DNA from: a bacterium
Lineage (GTDB): Bacteria > Bacillota_I > Bacilli_A > RFN20 > CAG-826
NCBI GenBank assembly: GCA_029098125.1
Contig: JAQXNS010000135.1
Coordinates: forward strand, 1-44,187
Direction of reading: 5' to 3'
DNA length: 44,187 nucleotides
The notes beneath the pieces were generated by a model. It saw only the letters and a program-made list of their open reading frames with translations. It was not told the DNA's origin and searched no databases. The translations under genes and the position numbers were made by a program. Shown one piece after another: positions 28,669-39,206 of this stretch (positions within the stretch are counted from its first letter, which is position 1; each line of letters begins with the position of its first letter).

Positions 28669-29313
28669 TTATTTTTCTTCTTTATCCTTTTCATCTTCAT
28701 CAGCATCGTCTTTAAATTTTGCTTTAATTAAAGCTGAAGCATGTTTAATTCCAAACACAACACTTATGAATGATAGAACAAGATAAACAATACTTGATAA
28801 AGTTATAAATGATTGAATTGAACTATTAGCATTAAATACTTCAAAAAATTGTTCTTTTTCAATAGAACCAGTCGATGATACATACTCGCCAATTAAAGTG
28901 GTTGCATCGCTAAGTTTTAGACTTGCAGCAATTGCAACAAAACTAACAATAATTAAGCAAACAAACATAGTGAAAAATACCACTAATTTATAATATTTGT
29001 TAATTAAAACAGATAATTGGCATTCTTTATCAACTTTTTTATAAAACAGATCAGCTGTAACAATTAATGAAATGCTACCAGCTATTACAAAAATTGCTCC
29101 TATATAATAAAGGATTTGTGGCATAGCACGATCAGATAAATATTGATTAAATTGTGCCATAAATGCATCACCATCAATTGATCCAATTGAAGTAGCTGTT
29201 TCAACTAAAGTTGAACCAGAAGATAATAATAATGAAGCTGAAATTAATAATAATATAAATCCAAGCAAATAAATAGCAGCAAAAACTGAACTTGCAATAA
29301 TTTTCTTTTTCAT
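28669..29313 (-). CDS. Four-TM membrane protein with internal duplication, unknown function
   Basis: Start MKKKIIASS at 29313, adjacent to malG; two repeats, each a GSI[DE]-containing loop plus TM segments. Confidence 0.7.
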   Translation of the reverse strand: MKKKIIASSVFAAIYLLGFILLLISASLLLSSGSTLVETATSIGSIDGDAFMAQFNQYLSDRAMPQILYYIGAIFVIAGSISLIVTADLFYKKVDKECQLSVLINKYYKLVVFFTMFVCLIIVSFVAIAASLKLSDATTLIGEYVSSTGSIEKEQFFEVFNANSSIQSFITLSSIVYLVLSFISVVFGIKHASALIKAKFKDDADEDEKDKEEK

Positions 29314-29317
29314 ACTA

Positions 29318-30253
29318 TTATCCTTTAACTGCTCCGGCAGTAACACCTTCAACATAATATTTTTGTAAGAACATAAACAATGTAACAATTGGAATTCCTA
29401 CAACGACACAGCCTGCAGCAAATTTAGTAAATAAGTTAATATCTGCGAATGTACCAAATAGCATATCATAAAGGCCAACAGAAACTGTCCAATATTCAAC
29501 ATTAGTTGGACCAATAATAACTCTAGCAAAGATGAAATCCATCCAAGGACCCGTAAAACTCATCAAAGCTGTATAAATAATAATTGGTTTTGATAAAGGT
29601 AAAATGATTGATTTAAAAATCTTAAAGTTTGAGCATCCATCTAATTTAGCACTTTCAACAAGTGAGTTAGGTATAACATCAAAGAAACCTTTTGCAACTT
29701 GGAATCCTAATCCACTACCAGCACTATATGCAATAATAATACCAAGAATTGCTAAACTAGGTTGGTCTTGGTTTGCGACTAATCCGATTGATTTAAGCAA
29801 AAAGTAAATAGCAATCATTGACATGAAACCTGGAAATAATCCAAGAATCATTGCTAGATTCATAAATGGCTTTCTCATTTTGAATTTCAATTTTGACATA
29901 CAGTATGCAACACTCAAAATTAAGAAAGTTGAAATAAGACAACAACAAACAGCTACAAGAAGTGTATTTCCCATCCATCTTAAAAATGCATGTTCAATGC
30001 CGTTATAAGTCATATTAAATAAATCAGCAAAATTTTTAAAGCCAACAGTTGAAGGAATAAAACCGCTAGTAACAGCACCAATAAATGTTCCGTCTTTATA
30101 TTCAGTTCTAAATGCACTACATGCGACCCAGAAAATTGGAATAATCCAGATAATCGAAAGAATCAATAATATGACATATGTAGCGCTTAAAGAAGCTATT
30201 TTACTTCTTTTTTGACTTTTATATTTTTGTCTTTTGTAAGGATCATTTATCAT
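29318..30253 (-). CDS. malG: Maltodextrin ABC transporter permease, MalG-like
   Basis: Permease EAA motif SLVESAKLDGCSNFKIFKSIILPLSKPI; C-terminus QKYYVEGVTAGAVKG. Confidence 0.9.
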   Translation of the reverse strand: MINDPYKRQKYKSQKRSKIASLSATYVILLILSIIWIIPIFWVACSAFRTEYKDGTFIGAVTSGFIPSTVGFKNFADLFNMTYNGIEHAFLRWMGNTLLVAVCCCLISTFLILSVAYCMSKLKFKMRKPFMNLAMILGLFPGFMSMIAIYFLLKSIGLVANQDQPSLAILGIIIAYSAGSGLGFQVAKGFFDVIPNSLVESAKLDGCSNFKIFKSIILPLSKPIIIYTALMSFTGPWMDFIFARVIIGPTNVEYWTVSVGLYDMLFGTFADINLFTKFAAGCVVVGIPIVTLFMFLQKYYVEGVTAGAVKG

Positions 30254-31716
30254 TGGAATGTGTCCTCCTCATTATAAGCTTTACTTCTTCGATATGTAAT
30301 CAAAGTAATTGTTGAAGTAATCATAAAGGTGATAATACCAATAACAGCGCCTGTATTATATTCCCCATTATCAATAGTTAATTTATATAACCATGTAACA
30401 AGTAAGTCAGTACCGCCAGCTTGATATCCAACATATGTTGGTCCACCACCTGTTAAAAGGAATATTGTATTAAATGAGTTAATATTACCAACAAATGATG
30501 AAATTAAATATGGGGTTGTAATAAAGACAACATAAGGTAAAGTTATTTTGAAAAACATTTTGGTTTTACTAGCACCATCAACTGTAGCAGCTTCATACAA
30601 ATCTGCAGGAATATTCATCAAAATACCGCTAGTCATTAACATTGTATAAGGAATACCAAGCCACATATTAACAATAATGACTACAACCTTTGCTACATAT
30701 TCATTATCTGATGCACTTAATCCTAAGAAACCAATTGGTTGATCAATCCATCCCAAAGATTGAAGTAATGAATTAACAGGACCATATTCACCTAAAAGAT
30801 TTCTCATAGATAATAAAGAAATAAATTGAGGAATTGCTATAGTTAAAATAAAGATTGTTCTAAAGACTTTTTTGCCCATTAAACCTTTTTTATTAATGAG
30901 AATAGCTAATAAAATTCCACCAAAATAACATGTTAATGTTGCTAGAATTGCCCATATAAATGTCCATCCAAGAACAGGTAAGAATCTAGCTTTAATTTCA
31001 GAACCTAATTGGCTCTCGCCAGTGAACATATAAACAAAATTACTAAAACCATTCCAATGGAACAAAACCGTTCCTTCAGCATTCATATCAAATTGATTAT
31101 ATGTAGTAAATGCCATACAAATCATAAAGATTGTAGGCAAAAGTGTGAACACTAAAGCAGCCAAACATGTTGGAGTAAGCATCAAAACATGGAATTTTGA
31201 ATCTAATAATGCTTTTAAATCATCTTTAAAAGTAGTAGGTTTTTTGCCTTTTTTTGCTTCTAAATCAGCTTTATATGATGATCCAATGTTACTAATCCAA
31301 ACAAGCAAATATAATATTATGATTGCGATAGTAACAAGACCAAACAACAACATTAATTGGTCATTGCTAGGTTGGGTCATCTCACCTGTCATTGGATCAA
31401 AGTCACCACCTTCACTGCCTCCTAATCTTAAATTTATTAAGGCTTTAAATCCGTAAGGGGTTCCATTAATTTCTGGACATAAAACCATAAAAAGAATAAA
31501 GAGCACTTGAAGGAAAAGATACATTGCACCTTTGACATATTGCCCATGATAGAAGGAACCACTTCCCATAATGAAATGGGATAGTTTGGTTCCTATACTG
31601 CCATCAACAAATCGTTTATGAAAATTGACAAAGAAGCTTTTGAATGAAGAAAAGAATGTAACAAAAGGATTTGGCTTTTTAACTTTTTCTTCTTTTCTCG
31701 TCATTTCGCTTTTCAT
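30250..31716 (-). CDS. malF: Maltodextrin ABC transporter permease, MalF-like, with N-terminal membrane extension
   Basis: EAA motif PADLYEAATVDGASKTKMFFKITLPYV, NSFNTIFLLTGGGPTYVGYQAGGTDLLVTWLYKLTID. Confidence 0.92.
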   Translation of the reverse strand: MKSEMTRKEEKVKKPNPFVTFFSSFKSFFVNFHKRFVDGSIGTKLSHFIMGSGSFYHGQYVKGAMYLFLQVLFILFMVLCPEINGTPYGFKALINLRLGGSEGGDFDPMTGEMTQPSNDQLMLLFGLVTIAIIILYLLVWISNIGSSYKADLEAKKGKKPTTFKDDLKALLDSKFHVLMLTPTCLAALVFTLLPTIFMICMAFTTYNQFDMNAEGTVLFHWNGFSNFVYMFTGESQLGSEIKARFLPVLGWTFIWAILATLTCYFGGILLAILINKKGLMGKKVFRTIFILTIAIPQFISLLSMRNLLGEYGPVNSLLQSLGWIDQPIGFLGLSASDNEYVAKVVVIIVNMWLGIPYTMLMTSGILMNIPADLYEAATVDGASKTKMFFKITLPYVVFITTPYLISSFVGNINSFNTIFLLTGGGPTYVGYQAGGTDLLVTWLYKLTIDNGEYNTGAVIGIITFMITSTITLITYRRSKAYNEEDTFQ

Positions 31717-31770
31717 TGTAATTTCCCTCCTTTCATTGATTAATTATTTATGTAAAAGTAAATTAATTTA

Positions 31771-33219
31771 TTATTCGATTGCTGCAGGTAATGAAGTTGG
31801 AATTGATGCTGGGTTTTTACCTTTTAACCAAATATAGTTCATCATGTATAAACCTTGTCTAATACCAGAAACTTCAGCTGTATTTGTTACAAGAGCAGTA
31901 CCTGTTGTTGGATAATTACTCTTAACAGCCATAGCAGCATAAATAGCTGGTGCAGATTTTGAATAATAGTAAGTATTTAATGTACCTGTAATGAAAGGTT
32001 GTGGTATACCCCAAGCACCCATTTCAACTTGAACTTTAGCAATATCATATTGACTTTGTGTTACTTTACCATCATTAAATAATTGATCAATTTGTGCACT
32101 TGCAGCTGTTGCTGAAGGAACAATTGTTTGTTTTTCAAATGCACTAGTTTGCATTTCAACTGATGAAAGATATTTAACTAAAGCTTGTTGTGCTAAGTAT
32201 TTGCTTGAATCTGTATTTGCATTAAGCATGAAAACTTTACAATCAGCAAATGATCCACCACGATAAACATCGCCGGCTTTAACTACATTATTATCTAATC
32301 CAGAAACGTTATTTTCAGTTAATGTGAATGTAGGAATTAATGCAACACCTAAATTTGCTTCACCAATAGCACTTGCAACTGCATTTTTAGCCCAAGAACC
32401 ATTGATAAGACCTAAACATGCACCATTTTGTAAATCTTTTTCCCAACCATCGCTAGAAGCAAATTTGAATCCATTTGGATTTTCTAAAGCATCTTGTACC
32501 CATCTTAAAGTAGCGATTCTATCATCACCTTGGCAATATGCTTCACCTTTTGTTCCGCCAGCTTCAGCACTAGCACCTTCATATAATTTTAAAGATGTGT
32601 AATGATCGCTAACTCTTGTTGAAAGTATTGACCATGAGAAATTGTATCCATCAGCACCATCACTTGAAGGAACAGTCCAGCCTTTACAATTATTTCTTTT
32701 TGCAGCTGCCATAATACCTTCAAATGATTTTACTTCTTCATCAGAAATTTTTGTTTTATCGTAATATAAGAAACATGCTTGTGAAATATATGGAGCAGCA
32801 TAAAGTGCTTGTTTTCCATTAACAATTGATTTGCAAACATCAACGAAAGTTGTTGGGTTATCAGTTTCAATTTGAGTTACAAGTGAAGTTTCACTGATTG
32901 GTTTTGCACATTTTGCAGCAGCAAGTTTACCAACATTATCGTGAGCAACAGTATAAATGTCGCCAGCTGCTTTTGGGTCTTGTGTAATAGTTCCAGCAAT
33001 ACTACCAACATCTGTACCTTTAACTATGATTTGGTAGTCAGCATAAGGATTGCCTTCTTGAGCAAGCCAAGCATCACATGCAGCTTGATAAAATTCAGCA
33101 GTACCTTCTTCGTTACCAACCCAAACTGTTAATTTTTTATCAGCGCCACCACAGCTTGTTGTTCCGCTGACCAATAAGATTGATAATGCACTAAGCATAA
33201 ATAATTTGTTTAATTTCAT
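31771..33219 (-). CDS. malE: Maltose/maltodextrin-binding lipoprotein, MalE-like
   Basis: Lipobox SGTTSC, KLTVWVGNEEGTAEFYQAACDAW, GSWAKNAVASAIGEANLGVALIPTF. Confidence 0.88.
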   Translation of the reverse strand: MKLNKLFMLSALSILLVSGTTSCGGADKKLTVWVGNEEGTAEFYQAACDAWLAQEGNPYADYQIIVKGTDVGSIAGTITQDPKAAGDIYTVAHDNVGKLAAAKCAKPISETSLVTQIETDNPTTFVDVCKSIVNGKQALYAAPYISQACFLYYDKTKISDEEVKSFEGIMAAAKRNNCKGWTVPSSDGADGYNFSWSILSTRVSDHYTSLKLYEGASAEAGGTKGEAYCQGDDRIATLRWVQDALENPNGFKFASSDGWEKDLQNGACLGLINGSWAKNAVASAIGEANLGVALIPTFTLTENNVSGLDNNVVKAGDVYRGGSFADCKVFMLNANTDSSKYLAQQALVKYLSSVEMQTSAFEKQTIVPSATAASAQIDQLFNDGKVTQSQYDIAKVQVEMGAWGIPQPFITGTLNTYYYSKSAPAIYAAMAVKSNYPTTGTALVTNTAEVSGIRQGLYMMNYIWLKGKNPASIPTSLPAAIE

Positions 33220-33233
33220 TTTTTTCTCCTTTT

Positions 33234-34016
33234 TTATTCTTTTACAATCGGACTATAAGATTTTGACTCAATTAACATAGTTCCACTTATAAAGTCTCTA
33301 ATTGTTCTATATTTTTTATTCAAAATTGTTATGATGAAAGAAATAACCATATAACATAAAATTCCAATCATTCCAGATGCTAAGTAAGGCAATAAAGTTT
33401 CTACAATGAGAATATACATAAATCTAAATAATACATGATACCACCTAGCACAAGACATTCTCTTAATTGCAAATAATTCGACTCCGCACAACATTTGTCC
33501 TATTGTTGACCTTTTTTTATTAATTAAAGGAACAACTAGAAATAGTAAAGTTTCAGTAATTAAGAATGATAATGCAACTAGAGTGAAACTATGCAAATCA
33601 TAACTAAATTTTAAATCCCTGAATTTTTGTTCGCTCATTTTATTTGTATAAGCTTCAATAATTTCAGGTGTTAATTGATTTTTATCAATATTTTGTACTA
33701 TATAGTTTTTATCCGCATCATCTTTATACACATAGTAATTTTGATCTTGGTATGATTTAACTTCGTTTTCCTCGATATATTTAATATCTCCATAACCAGT
33801 TTCTAATTTTGCTTTATCGCTATAAAGAATCATTTCTTCTTTATATTTATTTAAGTTATTAGCAATAGGTGTATTGATTGCTAATAAATTTAAACAAAAG
33901 AATAAAACAAATGTGATTGATACGTCAGCTAGATAGGATAAAATCCTTTTAATTAACATGGGTTTCGAATTTGGTTCAATGTCAATTGGAATATTCTGCT
34001 TGATTTTTTCTTCCAT
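33234..34016 (-). CDS. RDD-family membrane protein
   Basis: KPMLIKRILSYLADVSITFVLFF, NKKRSTIGQMLCGVELF, later hydrophobic segments. ORF track permits start at 34025; MEEKIKQ at 34016 avoids the malK overlap. Confidence 0.75.
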   Translation of the reverse strand: MEEKIKQNIPIDIEPNSKPMLIKRILSYLADVSITFVLFFCLNLLAINTPIANNLNKYKEEMILYSDKAKLETGYGDIKYIEENEVKSYQDQNYYVYKDDADKNYIVQNIDKNQLTPEIIEAYTNKMSEQKFRDLKFSYDLHSFTLVALSFLITETLLFLVVPLINKKRSTIGQMLCGVELFAIKRMSCARWYHVLFRFMYILIVETLLPYLASGMIGILCYMVISFIITILNKKYRTIRDFISGTMLIESKSYSPIVKE

Positions 34017-34018
34017 AA

Positions 34019-35929
34019 TTAGCAAATCTTCATGTCAATATTTGTTGAATAAATGCTAATCTTATCTCCTGGAATGTTAATAAATAATACATCACCAACA
34101 TTATAATTCTTATTTTTAATTAAGAATTTTTGTTCATTTGCTTGAACTAATGCATATTTATTAACTCCATAGTCAAGAATGTCAACTACTGAAACTCTTA
34201 AGCCATCACTTTCAGAGTCAGTAACTTCAACATCATTCATATTTGCGACATATTTATATGTACGTTTGTAGCAATTATTTCCCTCAATTGCGTTCATCTT
34301 GTAACCACTTTCTGTTAAAAGAGAGAACTTTTTATTTTCAATAACTGCATGGAAATAATATTTTCTAATTGTTTTATTGTATGTTGGACTTGATTCGTCG
34401 GTATCAACTTCTCTTAATTCTTCTTTATCAAATGTTCCTAACAATGAAATTTGATCATTGATTTCTTCTAAGCAAATCTCATTATCAGAAGTGACTTTAA
34501 CCTTATCAAATAAAATATCGAATGAATAAGAGTCATTAACTTTAACTTCATCGTCAACAAGTGCAAAAAGATAACGATTTCCAAATTGAAGATAAGCTAA
34601 ATTTTTATCATTAATTTTTTCGATCTTATCAACTTTTAAAGAATAAGTAGAGCCTCTTACGATAGCATAAGGAGGTACCTCAATATCAAGATTTTTATTA
34701 TCACAAACTCTTGTAAGTTGAGCTGGAGCATCGATTTCGACATCTAAGAAAGTAAGTTTTCCTTCAGAAATTTTTGCGCTGAATTTTGAATAACTTGGTA
34801 TCTTGCTTAATAAAGTAACCTCTGTTTCTGCATCAAAGAAATGAACTTTATCAATAATTGGTGAAATTCTAACTTTATCGCCAACGTTAATATTAGTGCC
34901 CTCAATTACCTTGACAATAATTTTGTTGCCTTCATCTTTTAATGAGAAATCTTGTTCTACTCCGCCAAGTTCACCATAAGCTATACATTCATTACCTAAA
35001 TGTTCGACGTTTGTAATCACGCATTCTAGACCATCTTCACTCAAAACTAGATGTTCTGGTCTTATGCCAAATATGACTTTTTTACTTCCATGTAAATAAT
35101 CATCATGTATCTTTGATAATTTTTCATAAGGTAAAACAATTTTTGAATCATTTTCAAATATTACTTCAACAATATCATTAATTCTATTTAATGTGACATT
35201 AAAGAAGTTCATTTGTGGAGTGCCAATAAATCCTGCAACAAACTTATTATAAGGTTCATTATAAAGATTCATAGGTGTGTCAATTTGTTGTACATACCCT
35301 TTTTTCATAACAACAATTCTAGTTCCCATTGTCATAGCTTCGACTTGGTCGTGGGTAACATAAATAAATGTTGTCTGTAGTTTTTTGTGTAATTTAGTGA
35401 TTTCTGTTCTCATTTGGGCTCTTAATTTAGCGTCCAAATTTGAAAGAGGTTCATCAAGTAAAAATACTTTAGGATCACGAACAAGAGCACGACCAAGTGC
35501 AACTCTTTGTCTTTGACCTCCACTCATTGCTTTAGGTTTACGATCCAAATATTCCTCGATATCCAACATTTTAGCAGCTTCTAAAACTTTTTCTTTAATT
35601 TCCGCTTCTGGCAAATGCCTATTGCGTAAACCAAAGGCCATATTTTCATAAACTGTCATGTGTGGATAAAGAGCATAACTTTGGAAAACCATAGCAATGT
35701 CACGATCTTTTGGTTCCATATCATTAACCAAAGTGTCCCCAATAAATAAATCGCCAGCTGTGATTGTTTCAAGTCCAGCAATCATTCTTAAGGTAGTTGA
35801 TTTGCCACATCCACTAGGTCCGACGAAAACAATGAACTCTTTATCAGCAATATCGATACTAAAATCGTTAACTGCTTTGTGTCCATTATCATATACCTTG
35901 TAGATATGACTTAATTTAAGATTAGCCAT
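34019..35929 (-). CDS. Sugar ABC transporter ATPase (MalK/MsmK-like) with long C-terminal extension
   Basis: Walker [46 protein letters not shown] region; 636 aa versus about 370 typical. Confidence 0.92.
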   Translation of the reverse strand: MANLKLSHIYKVYDNGHKAVNDFSIDIADKEFIVFVGPSGCGKSTTLRMIAGLETITAGDLFIGDTLVNDMEPKDRDIAMVFQSYALYPHMTVYENMAFGLRNRHLPEAEIKEKVLEAAKMLDIEEYLDRKPKAMSGGQRQRVALGRALVRDPKVFLLDEPLSNLDAKLRAQMRTEITKLHKKLQTTFIYVTHDQVEAMTMGTRIVVMKKGYVQQIDTPMNLYNEPYNKFVAGFIGTPQMNFFNVTLNRINDIVEVIFENDSKIVLPYEKLSKIHDDYLHGSKKVIFGIRPEHLVLSEDGLECVITNVEHLGNECIAYGELGGVEQDFSLKDEGNKIIVKVIEGTNINVGDKVRISPIIDKVHFFDAETEVTLLSKIPSYSKFSAKISEGKLTFLDVEIDAPAQLTRVCDNKNLDIEVPPYAIVRGSTYSLKVDKIEKINDKNLAYLQFGNRYLFALVDDEVKVNDSYSFDILFDKVKVTSDNEICLEEINDQISLLGTFDKEELREVDTDESSPTYNKTIRKYYFHAVIENKKFSLLTESGYKMNAIEGNNCYKRTYKYVANMNDVEVTDSESDGLRVSVVDILDYGVNKYALVQANEQKFLIKNKNYNVGDVLFINIPGDKISIYSTNIDMKIC

Positions 35930-35972
35930 ACGTTCCTCCTATATGCTTAAAATACGAAAATAAAATATAATA

Positions 35973-35991
35973 AAACTCTAAAAAAGAGTTT
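35973..35991 (-). terminator. Weak hairpin between small membrane gene and malK
   Basis: AAACTC-TAAAAAA-GAGTTT; T-rich downstream on minus. Confidence 0.4.
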
Positions 35992-35993
35992 AA

Positions 35994-36398
35994 TTACCTA
36001 ACTACGATTCCTTTCTTTTCAAATCTGAACAAAAATTCACCGATGAGGGGGTCAAAACTTGGCAAACTACCAAACTTTTTACCATCTTTATCATAAATAA
36101 TATAAAAATCATCTATTAAAACCACATCTTTAATATTTGAAATTTTGATCTTCTTTTTAATAAATAGAATATGATTAATTAAATATTCGCCATCAATTTC
36201 TAGGTAATGAAATAATTGATCAGCGATTATTGGTATTGCACAAATAATAAATATTGAACAAAATACGTAAACTACTAAACCTATCGAACTGTAAGATTCA
36301 AAAATTGCACATAAAACAATAGTTATTATGCAGATGCTCATAACAATAGAACTAAAAATTACAGGTCTTTTTTGAATTGTAGTACGTACTTTATTCAT
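35994..36398 (-). CDS. Small two-TM membrane protein, PH-like C-terminal fold possible
   Basis: 134-aa ORF, two hydrophobic helices, located 4 nt downstream of pullulanase. Confidence 0.6.
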   Translation of the reverse strand: MNKVRTTIQKRPVIFSSIVMSICIITIVLCAIFESYSSIGLVVYVFCSIFIICAIPIIADQLFHYLEIDGEYLINHILFIKKKIKISNIKDVVLIDDFYIIYDKDGKKFGSLPSFDPLIGEFLFRFEKKGIVVR

Positions 36399-36402
36399 AT
36401 TT

Positions 36403-39198
36403 TTAAATCTTTTGAAGAATTATTGATTCATTTAAATCAAGTTTAAAGTTGCCACTAACAACGCTACCTTTTTCGTGTTTTGAATTATTTGATAACAATA
36501 TTTTATATTCACCATCAAGAGAAATAGAATTTTCACTTCCAGCGTGGAAAACGAAAATATTTTCTTTTCCTTCGCTACTCATATCAACATTAAAACTGAT
36601 AACATTATTCGCAACGCTAACATTCTTTAAATATTTGTTTATATCTTCACGATTTGGCAAAGATAAACCATCTAATTGTTTTCTTAAAGCAATTAAATCT
36701 TTGAAATATTTATAAGTATCTTCATTTTTAATTTTTAAAGAATAATCCATGTTATTAATGTTATCGCCAACATTATATGAATTTCCCTCATATTTTATAT
36801 TTCCATTTTCGTCTTCATACTCTTTTGTTCGTTTAAACTCTTCACCTTCTTGAAGGAATGGAACTCCTTGAGATGTAAAAACAATAGATTCAGCTTGTGT
36901 ATATTGCATATCTAAGTTTGAATTGTATTTTTGTTGAATCAATTGATCATATAATGTGTAATTGTCATGGCAAGAAGCATAATTAATAACTTGTTGTGGT
37001 TCGATGTTTTTAGATTTCTCATCTTTTGTTGAAAAAGCACCAGTAATACCCATTAGTATTGAGTTTGCTAAATAATTAGCTCCGCTTACCCAGCCTAAAC
37101 CAGGAGCATTGTCACCTCTAATTGCATTTCTAATTACATCGTTAAATGCACCAACATAAACTCCATCACCTGCGAAATATGATTGAGAAAGTGAAGATTG
37201 AACAGTTTTTTGACTTGTTAATTTCTTTGGATCAGTTCCATCAACTAACTTTGAAGTTCCACCAGTCCAAGGTTCACCATAAACCATAATATCCTTATTT
37301 ATAGCAGATAAATCTTTATAAACATCAATCATAGTTTGATTATCAAGTAAACCCATTAAATCAAATCTAAAACCACTAATTCCATATTCTTCAACCCAGA
37401 ATTTGCATGATTCTCTAATGAATTTATTAACCATGAATCTTTCACTTGCGACTTCGTTTCCACATCCTGAACCGTTAGAATATTCGCCGCTTCTGCTTGT
37501 TCTATAATAATAATAAGGAACGAGCGTTGTAAAACTGCTTCCTTCTGTTGAACCTGTATGATTATAAACAACATCCATGTTGACGTTAATTCCATTATTA
37601 TGTAATGCTGTCATCATTTGTTTAAATTCTTTTACTCTTGAGTATCCATCAGCAGGATTTAAAGAATAGCTTCCTTCTAAACAATTATAATTTTGTGGAT
37701 CATATCCCCAGTTATAATTTGTGTCCTTCATTGAAGTAGAAACATTACTCTCATCAACAGAATTGTAATCATATGATGGCATAATTTGAACATGGCTTAT
37801 TCCTAAATCTTTTAAATGATCTAAGCCTGTTGAAACTGTTTTACCACCTTCTGTATATGTTGTTCCAGATTCAGTTAAACCTAAGAATTTACCTCTGTAT
37901 TCTTCTTTAACACCACTATTTTCATTGATGGTCATATCTCTAATATGCATTTCATAAATTGATGCATCAGTTCCGTTTTCGCCAAAATTGACTGGAGTTT
38001 TATCATAGAACATTTCAGCATTAATCTTATTAAAGTTAATTACCATGCCTCTTTTGCCGTTTAACCCAGCTGATTTAGCGTATGGATCGATTATTTCGTT
38101 AACACCTTTTGAATTAGTAACTGTGTATGTATAATAAACGCCATCTAAATTTCTTGAAACTGTTGTTTCAAAAATACCTTTTTCTTTTCTTGTCATATCA
38201 ACAACTTCAATTGGCGTTTTGTCATTTATATAATCACCTGTTTTATATAAATTTAATTTCATTGAACTGCTTGTTGGAGCCCAAACTTTGAATGTAGTTG
38301 CTTTTGGATTAGAATCATTATCAAAAGATGCACCCAAATCGTCAGATGAATAATTATACTTCTCCCCAAATTCTTCAGTATCAAAATATGAAGTGACCAT
38401 GACCGTTTTCTTATCAGTCCAATCATTATCAAATTTATATGTAACTTCAATTGTAGAGGATAAATCAATTTCATTATTTAACTCAATAGTTAATTTTTTG
38501 GATTTTTCATTATATTCACCAAGTGAGTACTCTGTAATTGGATTACCATCAACAAAAACATTTAGTCTCTTACTATAAGGCTTAAATGTTGTTGAGTAAG
38601 GAGCAAAATAAACGCTAAATATTTTAGATGATTCTAAAACACATGTATTCATTTTTGCTTTTAACGCATCGTCCTTGTTAGTGTAAATATCCATTGCTCC
38701 ACTCTTTGAGTAGATATCCATAAATCCACCAAGAGAAGTTTTGCTAACTTCAATTGAACGATCATTATCAGGGTCTTTTTTCCAATCTTCAGTAGTGACT
38801 AAAAAACCAATAACTTTGGCTTCTTTTTCCCCAGTAACTTTATCTAAAGGAACATCAACAAAAACACCAAAGTCATCATAATATTCAAATGGGTAAAAAG
38901 CTCCATTGCCTCCATTTGTAATATCCCAAGCCCAAATTCCATAACCTTGATATGGGCTTCTATTATTTGCTAAATCATCTTTTCTGCGGTAATGAAATCT
39001 AATTTTTGTTGTTGTTTCTTCAACTAATTTTGAATAATCAGTTGTATCTTTTTTGTATGTTGAAACTACATCACTATCATTTGGTGATATTAATTGTTCA
39101 TATGGTTCATCAGGTCCCATTCCAGAATCAGCACATCCAGAAATTAGGCCAACAGGTAACAATAAACTTAACAATAAAACATTTAATCTTTTTTTCAT
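36403..39198 (-). CDS. pulA: Pullulanase lipoprotein (type I, GH13, CBM41-like N-terminus)
   Basis: Lipobox LISGC; FHYRRKDDLANNRSPYQGYGIWAWDI; YNWGYDPQNY; GISGFRFDLMGLLD; VYGEPWTGG; NYASCHDNYTL. Confidence 0.93.
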   Translation of the reverse strand: MKKRLNVLLLSLLLPVGLISGCADSGMGPDEPYEQLISPNDSDVVSTYKKDTTDYSKLVEETTTKIRFHYRRKDDLANNRSPYQGYGIWAWDITNGGNGAFYPFEYYDDFGVFVDVPLDKVTGEKEAKVIGFLVTTEDWKKDPDNDRSIEVSKTSLGGFMDIYSKSGAMDIYTNKDDALKAKMNTCVLESSKIFSVYFAPYSTTFKPYSKRLNVFVDGNPITEYSLGEYNEKSKKLTIELNNEIDLSSTIEVTYKFDNDWTDKKTVMVTSYFDTEEFGEKYNYSSDDLGASFDNDSNPKATTFKVWAPTSSSMKLNLYKTGDYINDKTPIEVVDMTRKEKGIFETTVSRNLDGVYYTYTVTNSKGVNEIIDPYAKSAGLNGKRGMVINFNKINAEMFYDKTPVNFGENGTDASIYEMHIRDMTINENSGVKEEYRGKFLGLTESGTTYTEGGKTVSTGLDHLKDLGISHVQIMPSYDYNSVDESNVSTSMKDTNYNWGYDPQNYNCLEGSYSLNPADGYSRVKEFKQMMTALHNNGINVNMDVVYNHTGSTEGSSFTTLVPYYYYRTSRSGEYSNGSGCGNEVASERFMVNKFIRESCKFWVEEYGISGFRFDLMGLLDNQTMIDVYKDLSAINKDIMVYGEPWTGGTSKLVDGTDPKKLTSQKTVQSSLSQSYFAGDGVYVGAFNDVIRNAIRGDNAPGLGWVSGANYLANSILMGITGAFSTKDEKSKNIEPQQVINYASCHDNYTLYDQLIQQKYNSNLDMQYTQAESIVFTSQGVPFLQEGEEFKRTKEYEDENGNIKYEGNSYNVGDNINNMDYSLKIKNEDTYKYFKDLIALRKQLDGLSLPNREDINKYLKNVSVANNVISFNVDMSSEGKENIFVFHAGSENSISLDGEYKILLSNNSKHEKGSVVSGNFKLDLNESIILQKI

Positions 39199-39206
39199 AT
39201 TTTCTC

